Assembly: GCF_036010325.1 (NCBI RefSeq)
Contig: NZ_CP108549.1
Location: 8,370,001-8,434,000, forward strand
Reading direction: 5' to 3'
Source: Streptomyces sp. NBC_01210
Lineage (GTDB): Bacteria > Actinomycetota > Actinomycetes > Streptomycetales > Streptomycetaceae
Length of the DNA: 64,000 nt
In this document: in pieces, positions 34,947 to 43,735 of the stretch
How the letters are laid out: each line of letters begins with the position of its first letter
Numbering within the stretch: the first letter of the stretch is position 1
The notes under the pieces: generated by a model
Databases searched by the model: none
What the model was told of the DNA's origin: nothing
Seen by the model: only the letters and a program-made list of their open reading frames with translations
Position numbers and translations under genes: made by a program

Positions 34947-35378
34947 TCAGTCGGAGAAGCGCCGCACATAGCGTCGCTGCCAGGGGGTTTCGACCGCGCG
35001 GGCGTCGTAATGCCGGCGCACGAAGTCCACCGCCCGGTCCGCCGGCACTCCATCGAGGACGGCAAGGCAGGCCAGGGCTGTTCCGGTCCGGCCACGGCCT
35101 CCGCCGCAGGCGATCTCGACCCGTTCGACACCGGCGCGGGCCCATGCCTCGCCGAGGGCAGCCCGAGCATCCGCATGGCTGCTGGGCAGCCGGAAGTCCG
35201 GCCAGCGCAGCCACCGGGCTTCCCACGGGACCTCGGGAGGGCGCTTGCCGAGCAGATACACGCCGTACGCGGGCTTCGGCCCGTCCGGAAGAGGGCGCCG
35301 AAGGCCCCTGCCCCGGACCGCACGGCCGGAAGGAAGCCGGAGGACACCGGCGTCGGAGGGCTTCCAGAGCTCAGTCAC
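34947..35378 (-). CDS. Small dual-specificity/tyrosine-phosphatase-like protein
   Basis: The 143-residue product has the phosphatase P-loop EIACGGGRGRTGTAL, a C-x5-R motif with the nucleophilic Cys and Arg, preceded by WARAGVERV. The residue before Cys is Ala rather than the usual His, which may lower activity. A Trp-rich N-terminal region (WPDFRLPSSHADARAAL) has the general-acid-loop character of plant- and bacteria-type DSPs. It stands alone between an SGNH hydrolase and an MFS gene. Confidence 0.75.
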   Translation of the reverse strand: MTELWKPSDAGVLRLPSGRAVRGRGLRRPLPDGPKPAYGVYLLGKRPPEVPWEARWLRWPDFRLPSSHADARAALGEAWARAGVERVEIACGGGRGRTGTALACLAVLDGVPADRAVDFVRRHYDARAVETPWQRRYVRRFSD

Positions 35379-35443
35379 GCATCCACCCTATTCGCTGTCA
35401 CGACGGACGGGTACGGAAGCAGAATGGCCCAGTCAACCGGCAG

Positions 35444-35472
35444 CCAAATGGCCTGCTTGCGGGGCCATTTGG
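35444..35472. promoter_or_regulatory. 10-bp perfect inverted repeat upstream of MFS gene
   Basis: CCAAATGGCC (35444-35453) and GGCCATTTGG (35463-35472) are exact reverse complements separated by 9 nt; flanking bases add further partial pairing. The dyad ends 60 nt before the MFS start, suitable for an operator or a leader hairpin controlling the exporter. No cognate regulator is adjacent. Confidence 0.6.
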
Positions 35473-35532
35473 GCTCCTAGGGTAAGGGGCGGCGCGACCG
35501 GCAGGCAGGTCGCCCCTCAGCCAAGGAGCCCC

Positions 35533-36759
35533 ATGTCTCTCCGGATCGTGCCGCCGAGCGGGTCCCCACGAATACTGGCCGTCGCGCAATTGATCAACTC
35601 CTTGGGCGACGGCGCGTACTACGTCTGCTCCGCCCTCTACTTCTCCCGTATCGTCGGCCTCTCGCCCGACCGGATCGGCCTGGGCCTCACCGTCGCCTGG
35701 GCCATCGGCTCCGTCGCGGGAGTCCCCCTCGGCCACCTGGCCGACCGCCACGGTCCCCGCTCCACCGCTGTGCTCCTGGCACTGGCGACCGCCACCTCGG
35801 TGGCCTCCTTCCTCTTCGTACGCTCCTTCGTGCCGTTCCTGCTGGCCGCCTGCTGCTACGCAACAGCCCAGTGCGGCCTGGCTGCCGCCCGGCAGGCGCT
35901 GCTCGCAGGCCTGGTGGCCAAGGAGGAACGGACCGAGACCCTGGCCTACCTGCAGTCGACGCTCAACGCCGGCCTGGCCGTCGGTGCCGCAGCCGGCGGC
36001 GTCGCCCTGCACTTCGGCACCCGCGAGGCGTATCTCTCGGTCTTCGCGATGGACGCCGCGGCCTTCACCCTGTGCGCGCTCGTACTGCTGCGGCTGCCCA
36101 CCGTGCAGCCCGCAGCCCCGACCACCGGTGGCGGTCCCGAACTCGCCGTGCTCCGCGACCGCCCGTACGTGCTGGTCTCGTTCCTCAACATGGTCATGCT
36201 GCTGCGGATGCCCCTCATCAGCCTGGCCATCCCGCTGTGGATCGTGGAACGGACTTCGGCGCCCGGCTGGAGCGTCTCCGCCCTGCTCGTGCTCAACACC
36301 GGAGCCGTCATGCTCTTCCAGGTCCGCACGGCCGCCGCGGTGACCGACCTGCCCAGCGCCACCCGCACGGTCTGGCGCGGCGGCGCGGTGATGCTCGCCT
36401 CCTGCGCCGTCTTCGCCCTCTCGGCGGCGGCGGGGCCGGCCGCCTGGGTCGCCGTGGCCGTACTGCTGGCCGGAGCGGTACTTCAGGTCGCCGGTGAAAT
36501 GATGCAGTCCGCCGGTGCCTGGCAGATCAGCTTCGACCTGGCCCCGGCCGGCCAACAAGGGCAGTACCAGGGCTTCTTCGGTACCGGCGTCTCCGTGGCC
36601 CGGATGCTCGGTCCCCTGCTGCTGACCACCCTGATCGTCGGCTGGGGCGTCCCCGGATGGCTGCTGCTCGGTGCGCTGTTCCTGGCAGCCGGACTTGCCA
36701 TGGGACCCGCGGTGCGCTGGGCCGAGAAGTCCGATGCCGGGCTTGCATACGCCGGTTGA
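35533..36759 (+). CDS. Major facilitator superfamily transporter
   Basis: The 408-residue product has twelve predicted helices. The loop between helices 2 and 3 reads GHLADRHGPRST, the MFS motif A (G-x3-D-R-x-G). The start is LRIVPPSGSPRILAVAQLINSLGDGAYYV, and there is no long central loop. AAGGAG precedes ATG 35533. It probably exports a small hydrophobic compound or metabolite. The gene is preceded by a prominent inverted repeat, so a ligand-responsive repressor from elsewhere may control it. Confidence 0.9.
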   Translation: MSLRIVPPSGSPRILAVAQLINSLGDGAYYVCSALYFSRIVGLSPDRIGLGLTVAWAIGSVAGVPLGHLADRHGPRSTAVLLALATATSVASFLFVRSFVPFLLAACCYATAQCGLAAARQALLAGLVAKEERTETLAYLQSTLNAGLAVGAAAGGVALHFGTREAYLSVFAMDAAAFTLCALVLLRLPTVQPAAPTTGGGPELAVLRDRPYVLVSFLNMVMLLRMPLISLAIPLWIVERTSAPGWSVSALLVLNTGAVMLFQVRTAAAVTDLPSATRTVWRGGAVMLASCAVFALSAAAGPAAWVAVAVLLAGAVLQVAGEMMQSAGAWQISFDLAPAGQQGQYQGFFGTGVSVARMLGPLLLTTLIVGWGVPGWLLLGALFLAAGLAMGPAVRWAEKSDAGLAYAG

Positions 36760-36764
36760 CGAGG

Positions 36765-37568
36765 TCAGGACGGCACATCGGCGCGGGCCGCCGGCGCGTC
36801 GGTGCGGCCCTGGAGGCGGGCGGCGCGTTCGCGGATCTGCGGAAGGCGTGTGTAGAGCCCGGAACCCGGGCACCGTGTCCAGTAGCCGTCGCAATGCCCG
36901 GAGATCGTGTGGAAGACGGCCTGTTTTCCCTTCGGGTACTTGCTGCCGTCGTTGGTGGAGACCAGGGTCGTTGTGCCGCGTGGGTCGACCCCGTACAGAC
37001 CGAGCTTCCAGGCGGCGAGCCGTGCTATCCCCTCCAGCATCGGCGCGGGCACCGCCGAGCCGGAGCCATAGCTGCCTATCGCCGCAATGCCGACGGTGCC
37101 GACGTTGAAGCCCAGGGTGTGCGCGCCGACGACAGGATTGGCGATGCCCCCGGAGCGTCCCTCGTAAATGGTGCCGGTCCGGTCGACGAAGAAGTTGTAG
37201 CCGACGTCGTCCCAGCCCCGGCGCTCCATGTGGTCGTCGGAGAGGAAGCGGATGAGATTGGGGACCTCTCGCCGGGAGTAGTCGTTTCCGCTGTTGGTGT
37301 GATGGATGAAGACCGCTGTGACCGTGGTCGCGGAGAGCTCGGGCCTATGGGGAGGCATCGGGTGGGTCTCCCAGGCAGCGCGCGGTACGACGGCCGGCTG
37401 AGCGGTGGCCCACGGGGTGGCGGGCCGGGGCCGCGGGCGGGTGGGGCGTTCCGCGCGAGCCGCCGTGGGTGGCCTGCCACTGTTGCCGGCGGCCAGTGCG
37501 GCACCGATCACGCCTGCCGCGGTTGCCCTGCCCATGCCGCGGAGCAGCATGCGCCGGTCGATGGTCAT
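36765..37568 (-). CDS. Secreted N-acetylmuramoyl-L-alanine amidase (PGRP family)
   Basis: The 267-residue product has a Tat-like signal start (TIDRRMLLRGMG then a hydrophobic Ala-rich helix), a Pro/Arg-rich linker and a PGRP/Amidase_2 domain. Zinc-ligand candidates are the His pair in FIHHTNSGNDY, the block GYNFFVDRTGTIYEGR, and HCDGYWTRCPG with the second His and the Cys. Such enzymes cut the bond between MurNAc and the stem peptide. ATG 37568 was preferred because the upstream extension lacks coding character. It converges with the MFS gene, with only 5 nt between their stops. Confidence 0.9.
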   Translation of the reverse strand: MTIDRRMLLRGMGRATAAGVIGAALAAGNSGRPPTAARAERPTRPRPRPATPWATAQPAVVPRAAWETHPMPPHRPELSATTVTAVFIHHTNSGNDYSRREVPNLIRFLSDDHMERRGWDDVGYNFFVDRTGTIYEGRSGGIANPVVGAHTLGFNVGTVGIAAIGSYGSGSAVPAPMLEGIARLAAWKLGLYGVDPRGTTTLVSTNDGSKYPKGKQAVFHTISGHCDGYWTRCPGSGLYTRLPQIRERAARLQGRTDAPAARADVPS

Positions 37569-37666
37569 GACGCTGAGCGTACGACGGCACTCCCGGGTGC
37601 GCCTCCGCTGCGCGCAGCGTCGCGAGGGCAACGGTCCCGCGACGCCTTCCCGTACATTACGGCCGG

Positions 37667-38251
37667 TCACGAAGGCGGCGGGGCCGGCTGTACTGTCCGG
37701 TAGCGCAGCAGCACGACGCCCGAGCCGAACGGCCGGGTCTCCACCAGTCGCAGCTTCGCGATCTCGCTCGTGTCCGCGAACAACCGCCGGCCGTGTCCGA
37801 GGACGACCGGGTACACGAACAACCGGTACTCGTCGACCAGCCCGGCCGAGATCAGGTCCCGTACCAGGCTGATACTGCCCGTCACGACGATGTCTCTGCC
37901 CGGCACGGACTTCAGCGACTCAACCTCGGCCCGGAGCGCACCCCGCAGCACGGTGGTGTGCTCCCAGTGAGGGTCGCGCAGCGTGCGGGAGACGACGTAC
38001 TTGGACACGGTATTCAGATATTCGGTGATGCCCGTGCTGTCGGCGGTCTGCTTCGGCCAGTAATCGTGCATTTGCTCGAAAGTCACCCGCCCGACGAGGA
38101 ACGCGTCGGCAGCCTCCATATGTGCACGAAGCGCTGCCTCGAGGTCGGACTGGTCGACCTGCGGCCCGTCACCGGCCGGCGCGAACCAGCCCTCCGTCGC
38201 TTCGACGACGCCATCGACCGTGATGTTCTCGGTGACGATCAGGGCTCTCAT
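37667..38251 (-). CDS. Dihydrofolate-reductase-family (RibD C-terminal-like) protein
   Basis: The 194-residue protein starts RALIVTENITVDGVVEATEGW and has the NADPH-binding signature DIVVTGSISLVRDLISAGLVDEYRL. FVYPVVLGHGRRLF and the C-terminal strand GSGVVLLRYRTV fit the RibD_C/DHFR family. The central FLVGRVTFEQMHDYW is the glycine-rich helix of that fold. Members are NADPH-dependent reductases of mostly unknown substrate. ATG 38251 matches the family start. The next gene, a methyltransferase, is divergent, and a shared promoter gap of about 107 nt separates them. Confidence 0.85.
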   Translation of the reverse strand: MRALIVTENITVDGVVEATEGWFAPAGDGPQVDQSDLEAALRAHMEAADAFLVGRVTFEQMHDYWPKQTADSTGITEYLNTVSKYVVSRTLRDPHWEHTTVLRGALRAEVESLKSVPGRDIVVTGSISLVRDLISAGLVDEYRLFVYPVVLGHGRRLFADTSEIAKLRLVETRPFGSGVVLLRYRTVQPAPPPS

Positions 38252-38358
38252 TCCCGGGCCTCCAGAGGCCGGCACTCGTTCACCACTGACGACTGCCGCA
38301 GCCGGCGAAACTCATCGGCCCCAGGGCATCGGTCCAGGGGACAACTACAGTGGTCGGC

Positions 38359-39177
38359 ATGGCGGATTCGCGGCCGACCTCGGCGTTTCACTCGGACAAT
38401 ATCGGCGGCGCGGACACGGAGCGGCTGGTCGGCGCGCTGGACGGGCAGGCGGCGAGCGAGGGCGTCCGGCGACTGCGCGAGTGGGCGCACCTCGGTGTCG
38501 CCGCGCGGCGCGGCGAGCGGGCGGTGGACATCGGAGCCGGTACGGGGTCGGAGACCTTGGTGCTGGCGGCGGCGGTGACACCGGGCGGCGACGCGATCGG
38601 GGTTGAGCCGAACCCCGGACTACGGTCGGTTGCCCGGCAGCGGGCGGCCGAGGCCGGCAGCCCGGCCCGATTCGTGGACGGCGACGCGCTCGCGCTGCCG
38701 ATGGGCGATGCCGATGTGGACGTGGTCTGGTGCGAGCGGGTGTTCCAGCACCTCACCGAGCCGGAGAAGGCGGCTGCGGAGATCGCACGGGTGCTGCGGC
38801 CGGGTGGGCGGGTCGCGCTGCTGGACACCGACTGGGCGACCACGATCCTGCACCCCGGCGAGGCCGACGTGGTCGCGGAGCTGACCGGCGGCGCGCTCTC
38901 GGCGGCCGCCAACCCGTACGCCGGGCGGAAGCTGGCCGGTCAGCTGGCCGCAGCGGGGCTGGAGATCGACGACCTCGGCTCACAGGCGCTCATCCAGAGC
39001 ACAAGGAAGGTCAACTGGCCCCTCATCCGGATGCTCGGCGTGGCCGCCGTGCGGCGCGAGCAGATCACTGAACAGCAGCGGGACCGGTTGTACGCAGACC
39101 TCACCGCGGCCGCCGAGCAGGACGCTCTGCATATGTCCGTGACCATGTTCGGCGTCATCGCGCACCGTCCGGCCTGA
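38359..39177 (+). CDS. SAM-dependent methyltransferase (Methyltransf_11 type)
   Basis: The 272-residue product has motif I VDIGAGTGSETLVL (about residues 58-71), strand-2 GVEPNPGLRS, FVDGDALALPMGDADVDVVW (motif II) and the post-II segment ARVLRPGGRVALLDTDWAT. It resembles arsenite- or quinone-type small-molecule methyltransferases; the substrate is undefined. GTG 38350 is a possible start 9 nt earlier, with no better ribosome site. It is divergent from the RibD-like gene. Confidence 0.87.
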   Translation: MADSRPTSAFHSDNIGGADTERLVGALDGQAASEGVRRLREWAHLGVAARRGERAVDIGAGTGSETLVLAAAVTPGGDAIGVEPNPGLRSVARQRAAEAGSPARFVDGDALALPMGDADVDVVWCERVFQHLTEPEKAAAEIARVLRPGGRVALLDTDWATTILHPGEADVVAELTGGALSAAANPYAGRKLAGQLAAAGLEIDDLGSQALIQSTRKVNWPLIRMLGVAAVRREQITEQQRDRLYADLTAAAEQDALHMSVTMFGVIAHRPA

Positions 39178-39221
39178 CTCCGGGCCTGTGGGTGCGGCCC
39201 CCCGCGCCGGCCTGTCGAGGC

Positions 39222-40040
39222 TCAGACGCACCGGTACCTGAACTGTACGGCGACCGTGTGCCGGGACGGCGAGATGATCCGCAGCTCCGCACCGGCCCGG
39301 TACTCGCCCCGGCCGCGGAACGTCCACAGCAGATGCAGACGTGCCTGCTTCTGACCGCGCGTCATCTTCTCCCGCAGCAGGCCCGACTCGGTGCCGTCGC
39401 TGCGCACCCAGCGATACGTCACGGTGCCGGGCCGTCCGTTGGTCTCCACCATGCCCACGACGTCGGCCGTGCCCTCGCAGCCGGGCCCCTCCGCAGCGGT
39501 CTGCACCGCCACGTCCCGTACGGCCAGGCCGGGCCCGTACCGCTGCCAGGCGAGGAAAGCCAGCACGGCCAGCAGCACCGTGGCTGCCAGGGCGTACCGC
39601 CGGAGCCCACCGCGGCGGCGTTCACGGGGCTCGGGCCCGGCGGGCCGGCCTGGCAGTGTCCCGTGCCAGAGTGCCGCGGTCGTGTTGTCGCGGTTCCGGT
39701 TCCGGACGACCGCGGTCACTCCCGGGCCGAAGCGGAGTACCTCGCCCTCCACGCGGTCGGGTGCCACGCTCGTCGGCTGCGCGCCCTGGACCAGGGTGAC
39801 GTTCTCCGGCGCGGCCTGGACCAGGGTGGCGTTCACCGGCTGCGCGGCCTGTGCCAGGGTGGCATTCTCCGGCGCGGCCGACGCGCTCTCCTCCGGGTCC
39901 GGATGTTCGAACCAGTGGCTGCCCAGCGCGGTCGCGCTGTAGCCGTCGCTTTCGCCGACTCCGTCGTGCCCGGCGCGCGCCGGTGCGACGTCGCCGGGGG
40001 AACCAGGCGCGCGGTCGTGGGGGATACGTGGATCGCTCAT
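39222..40040 (-). CDS. Single-pass membrane protein overlapping a Ser/Thr kinase gene
   Basis: The 272-residue product has a long cytoplasmic N-terminal part with a repeated NATL/NVTL motif (APENATLAQAAQPVNATL, then PENVTLVQGAQP). A region resembling kinase substrates with Thr-rich tracts follows, then one membrane helix near residues 150-170, and an outer beta-domain of about 100 residues ending in FRYRCV. ATG 40040 overlaps the kinase stop as ATGA. The repeated TLxQ motif, seen three times, may be the kinase's phosphorylation target, and the outer domain resembles the kinase's own outer domain. Confidence 0.7.
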   Translation of the reverse strand: MSDPRIPHDRAPGSPGDVAPARAGHDGVGESDGYSATALGSHWFEHPDPEESASAAPENATLAQAAQPVNATLVQAAPENVTLVQGAQPTSVAPDRVEGEVLRFGPGVTAVVRNRNRDNTTAALWHGTLPGRPAGPEPRERRRGGLRRYALAATVLLAVLAFLAWQRYGPGLAVRDVAVQTAAEGPGCEGTADVVGMVETNGRPGTVTYRWVRSDGTESGLLREKMTRGQKQARLHLLWTFRGRGEYRAGAELRIISPSRHTVAVQFRYRCV

Positions 40041-41653
40041 TGAATGCTGCACCGCCGGGTCAGGATCTGCTGCGTGGAACTGCCATTCGCGGCGGTCGGG
40101 TTCGTCGTCGCCCGGACTCCCCAGTAACAGGCCCGACCCCGGAAGGTGTGGTCCAGCGCGATCGTGTACTGCGTCGCGCCGCTGCGCTCGAAGGTCTGCG
40201 AGCCGTCCTGCGAGCCCAGTTCACCCTTCGCATCGCCGGTGAACCACTCGATGACGATGGTCACGGGACCGGTCCCGTCCGTGACGACGTCGATGGACGC
40301 GGCGGCACCCGTTGTACTCGTCTGGCGCAGGCTCGAGACGGAGACGGACCTCACCTTCACCGGAGCGGTGGTGGGAGGGGAAGTGCTCGGGTCGGTGGAC
40401 GGCGCGGACGACGATGGCGGGGAGGCCGGAGTCGACGACATCACGGGTGAGGGCGTGATGGGTCCGGCTGGTGCGGTGGCCGTGCTGCCGGACGGAGAAG
40501 GGGAGCTGTCGGCGGAGACGCTGCCCGTAGGCGAAGGGCTCGCGGAGCCGGACGGGCCGACGGGCGAAGCGGTCGACGCGCCCGGTACCGCGCTGGTGGT
40601 GGCAACGGCCTGAGCCGTCGACTGCCGCGGGTCGTCCCCGGTCGCCTTCGCGGCAACGGCGACCAGCACGGCCACAACCAGCGCGGCGATACCTGTCAAC
40701 ACCCCGCGCAGGCCCGGCTTCCAGCTGCCCCAGCCGCCGCCCAGGGCGGTCGTGGCCAGCTCGGTGGTCCCCGCGGCCTGGCCGGCAGCAGAAGGGAGGA
40801 GTAGCGGCAGAAGCGCGGCGAGCGCGGCGAGTTTCCGCTGGCCCCGCTCCTCCCAGTCCGGGCCGTAGGCCGCCCCGGCGATCTCCTCCAGCTCCGCCAC
40901 GAACGCCGCCGCGTTCGCGGGCCGCTCTTCCGGCTCCTTCGCCATTCCGCGCCTGATCAGCGGGCGCACCGGCTCCGGAGCTTCCTCCTCGGGGACCGGT
41001 GCGCTGATGTGCTGCAGCGCCAGCTCGGCGAAGTTCTCGCCGGAGAACGGCTTGCGGCCGGTCAGACACTCGTAGAACGTCGCGGTCGCGGCATAGACGT
41101 CGGCTGCCGGTGAGGCGGGCTCCCCGTTCCACTGTTCCGGAGCCATGTAGGCGGGAGTGCCGGCGACTCCCGGCGTGGTACCGCGTCCCGCGGCGATGCC
41201 GAAGTCGACCAGCTTGGACGAGCCGTCCGCCGCGACCAGAACGTTCTCCGGTTTGTAGTCGCGGTGCACCACACCTGCCCGGTGTGCGGCGGCCAGTCCC
41301 AGCAGCGAGCCCTTGAGCACCACCAGCGCCGCCTCGGGGCCGGTGGCACCCTCGCGCTGCAGCAGCGCGCGCAGTGCGATGCCGTCGACGAGCTCCATCA
41401 CGATGGCGGCGCCCTGTGGCGCTTCGACGTATTCGTACAGCCCCACCACATACGGCGAGTCGAGGCCGCCGAGCAGACGTGCCTCCGCCCGGAACACCTG
41501 AACGAAGGCGGAATCCGTCCGCAGCCTCTCGCTGAGGTACTTGACGGCCACCGGCAAGCCGGTCGCCTCATGGACGGCCAGGACGACGCGCCCGCTGCCG
41601 CCGGAGCCCAACTCCCGGGACTCGGTGTACCCGGGTACCGACCACGCGTTCAT
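40037..41653 (-). CDS. Membrane Ser/Thr protein kinase (PknB-like) with outer sensor domain
   Basis: The 538-residue kinase has the Gly loop ELGSGGSGRVV, lysine in VAVKYL, catalytic HRDYKPENV, DFGIA and MAPEQW, all intact. A cytoplasmic linker, a membrane helix near 330, and a Pro/Ser/Thr-rich stalk lead to an outer beta-domain (about 440-538) with no PASTA repeats. GGCAGG and ATG 41653 define the start; the ORF is open for 48 nt upstream. The C-terminal outer domain has the pattern SVSSLRQTSTTG ... TFRGRACYW, very similar in arrangement to the downstream gene's outer domain. Confidence 0.9.
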   Translation of the reverse strand: MNAWSVPGYTESRELGSGGSGRVVLAVHEATGLPVAVKYLSERLRTDSAFVQVFRAEARLLGGLDSPYVVGLYEYVEAPQGAAIVMELVDGIALRALLQREGATGPEAALVVLKGSLLGLAAAHRAGVVHRDYKPENVLVAADGSSKLVDFGIAAGRGTTPGVAGTPAYMAPEQWNGEPASPAADVYAATATFYECLTGRKPFSGENFAELALQHISAPVPEEEAPEPVRPLIRRGMAKEPEERPANAAAFVAELEEIAGAAYGPDWEERGQRKLAALAALLPLLLPSAAGQAAGTTELATTALGGGWGSWKPGLRGVLTGIAALVVAVLVAVAAKATGDDPRQSTAQAVATTSAVPGASTASPVGPSGSASPSPTGSVSADSSPSPSGSTATAPAGPITPSPVMSSTPASPPSSSAPSTDPSTSPPTTAPVKVRSVSVSSLRQTSTTGAAASIDVVTDGTGPVTIVIEWFTGDAKGELGSQDGSQTFERSGATQYTIALDHTFRGRACYWGVRATTNPTAANGSSTQQILTRRCSIQ

Positions 41654-42137
41654 CCTGCCCCCCTCGACGCCACGGTTCCCGGCGGTCGGATGCGCCGCCA
41701 CGGAGTTGTGTACGACCGCCGCACGCTAGCCCACCTGCTGTCCTCATGGGGGACACATTTCCGTCACGGCTGGTTCCCGCCACCTCCGGGTCGCATCCGG
41801 TAGGCCACCGCAGTTTGGAGGAGACCGTGCGGGCAGCAGCGGGCGTCGGCCGCGCTCTCCCCGTCGCCGGTTGCCGCAGGCCAACTTGCGCAGCGCTTCG
41901 TCCGGGGTGACCTGCCGGGTGCTTGTGGCCGGTATCAGCGTGGCGGGCGTGACGGTCGGGCCGCCCGAGCGCGCGGGCCCCTGCTCGCAATCCGGCCAAC
42001 ATGGCCCAGTGGTGGTCCGTTGGCATGGACCTGATGATTCAGCTCGGCTACGCTCCGGCCGGGCGCACCGTGAGAGCGCTCTCGTGTGCTCGCTGTTCCA
42101 TCCCCCACGAAGCTGGAACAACCGAAGGGTCAAAGCC
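41654..42137. other. Intergenic region between kinase and protease genes
   Basis: The 484-nt stretch contains divergent promoters and a possible 27-codon ORF at 41827-41910. No family-like protein is seen on either strand. Confidence 0.5.
41827..41910 (+). CDS. Possible 27-residue small ORF with a strong ribosome binding site
   Basis: GTG 41827 is preceded by TTGGAGGAGACC, a near-ideal Shine-Dalgarno, and opens 27 codons ending at TGA 41908-41910. The product is basic and Ala/Arg-rich with two Cys residues (AGCRRPTCAA). No family is recognised. It could be a leader peptide in the long 5' region of the protease gene, a small protein, or a chance ribosome site. Confidence 0.3.
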   Translation: MRAAAGVGRALPVAGCRRPTCAALRPG

Positions 42138-43292
42138 TTGAGACGCACGACAGGTATACGCGCCGGCATGTCCGCGCTTCTCCTTCTCGGCGCCTGGGCA
42201 GCCGTCGGGCTCGCCCCGGCCGCTGCCGCAACTCCCGCCCCCGCCCCAGTTTCCGAACCCCAGGCCTCCGCAGGTCTGCTCGCCGCCATGCAACACGACC
42301 TGGGTCTGACGAAGAGTCAGGCGGAGGCGCGCCTGACGGCGGAGCAGACGGCGGCCGCCGTCGAAGGAAAGGCGCGCCGCGCCGCAGGATCGTCGTTCGG
42401 CGGCTCCTGGTTCGACGCGGACAGCGGAAAGCTGACCGTGGCCGTCACCGACGGGCTGCACGCCGACGCCGTACGTGCGACGGGTGCCTCGGTCCGGTTG
42501 GTGACGCACAGCGCGCAACAGCTGGACTCGGCCAAGAAGAAGATCGACAAGATGTCTGCCCCGGCCGGTGTCGGCAGTTGGCACGTCGACCCGAAGGCCA
42601 ACCGGGTCGTCGTGAACGTTGTCGCTTCCGAGCGACGTGACAACGATGTCCAAGGCTTCCTCGCCCGAGCCCGCCAGGCCGGTCCGGTCCAGGTCAAGGA
42701 GGTGACGGCGGCGCCGACGACCTTCGCGGCCGGGACCGTGGGTGGCGACCCGTACTACACCGGCAACGTCCGGTGCTCGATCGGCTTCTCCGTGTACGGC
42801 GGCTTCGTCACGGCCGGGCACTGCGGTCAGCCGGGAGCGGCGGTCCGCGGCTGGGACGGCTCCGCCATCGGCGCGTTCCAGGGCTCGTCCTTCCCCGACA
42901 ACGACTACGCCTGGGTCAGCGTCGGCAACGGCTGGTGGACCGTCCCCGTGGTCCTCGGCTGGGGCACCGTCTCCGACCAGCTGGTCCGCGGCTCCGCCGA
43001 GGCCCCCGTCGGCGCCTCGATCTGCCGCTCCGGCTCCACGTCGCACTGGCACTGCGGCAAGGTCCTGGCCAAGAATGAGACCGTCAACTACAGCCAGGGC
43101 GCGGTCCATCAGATGACGAAGACGAGCGTCTGCGCCGAGCCCGGGGACTCGGGCGGATCCTTCATCAGCGGCGACCAGGCCCAGGGGGTGACCTCCGGTG
43201 GCTGGGGCAACTGCAGCGGCGGAGGCGAGACCTGGTACCAGCCGATCAACGAAATCCTCGGCCGGTACGGCCTGACGCTGCACACCGCCTGA
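42138..43292 (+). CDS. Secreted serine protease, streptogrisin/alpha-lytic type (S1)
   Basis: The 384-residue precursor has a signal peptide (hydrophobic SALLLLGAWAAVGLAPAAA), a prodomain to about residue 195, and a chymotrypsin-fold protease. The triad is His228 in VTAGHCG, Asp256 in DNDYAW and Ser338 in GDSGGS. Cys pairs are visible (VRCSIG with TAGHCG, and CRSG with HWHCG). TTG 42138 after AAGGGT is the most plausible start, because no ATG/GTG close by gives a signal peptide. The prodomain resembles the alpha-lytic protease propeptide with its repeated KSQAEARLTAE helix. It should be an extracellular protease processed by self-cleavage. Confidence 0.92.
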   Translation: MRRTTGIRAGMSALLLLGAWAAVGLAPAAAATPAPAPVSEPQASAGLLAAMQHDLGLTKSQAEARLTAEQTAAAVEGKARRAAGSSFGGSWFDADSGKLTVAVTDGLHADAVRATGASVRLVTHSAQQLDSAKKKIDKMSAPAGVGSWHVDPKANRVVVNVVASERRDNDVQGFLARARQAGPVQVKEVTAAPTTFAAGTVGGDPYYTGNVRCSIGFSVYGGFVTAGHCGQPGAAVRGWDGSAIGAFQGSSFPDNDYAWVSVGNGWWTVPVVLGWGTVSDQLVRGSAEAPVGASICRSGSTSHWHCGKVLAKNETVNYSQGAVHQMTKTSVCAEPGDSGGSFISGDQAQGVTSGGWGNCSGGGETWYQPINEILGRYGLTLHTA

Positions 43293-43305
43293 CAAGCCGC
43301 CCCCC

Positions 43306-43320
43306 ACGGGCCGAGCCCGT
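43306..43320. terminator. Short hairpin after the protease gene
   Basis: ACGGGC (43306-43311) pairs with GCCCGT (43315-43320) around CGA, 14 nt beyond the stop codon. It is a compact GC hairpin that may end the transcript. Confidence 0.45.
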
Positions 43321-43534
43321 CGCGACACGGATCATGGGCCTGAGCCGGCCCTCCGCCGCGGCGGGCTCTGCCGTGTGCGGGGAGGTTCGACAGGCCACCA
43401 GGCGCCGGTCGCGATGTCGTGGTCGACGGCGCGGATCACAACGCGGTCCACATCGGTGGCCCGAACGTATGAGACCCCCACCCTTTGTCGCCGCCCAAGG
43501 TGCGAGTGGTGGCGTGGATAGGAAGACTGGGGTC

Positions 43535-43735
43535 ATGGCTAGCAAGGCAGTCCTTGAGGGTGGCCCGGATGATCTGCAGGAGCGGATCGTCCCGATCACT
43601 CCTCCCGGACAAGAGCTGAAGATTCCGCACCGCGGCGGGTACGAGCACTTCAAGGTCACGTCGCGGCATCAGGAGAGCCCGGAGGGACGGTTGCCTGTCT
43701 ACGAATGGTGGGAACGGACGGAGATCGCCGAATAG
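43535..43735 (+). CDS. DUF5988 family small protein
   Basis: The 66-residue product (beginning ASKAVLEGGPDDLQERIVPI and containing HRGGYEHFKVTSR and VYEWWERTEIAE) matches my recollection of the DUF5988 family of small actinobacterial proteins often found near natural-product genes. It is acidic with a compact beta-rich appearance and no membrane segment. ATG 43535 is chosen; the frame is open upstream but looks non-coding. A TPR protein gene follows 263 nt downstream. Function is unknown. Confidence 0.75.
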   Translation: MASKAVLEGGPDDLQERIVPITPPGQELKIPHRGGYEHFKVTSRHQESPEGRLPVYEWWERTEIAE

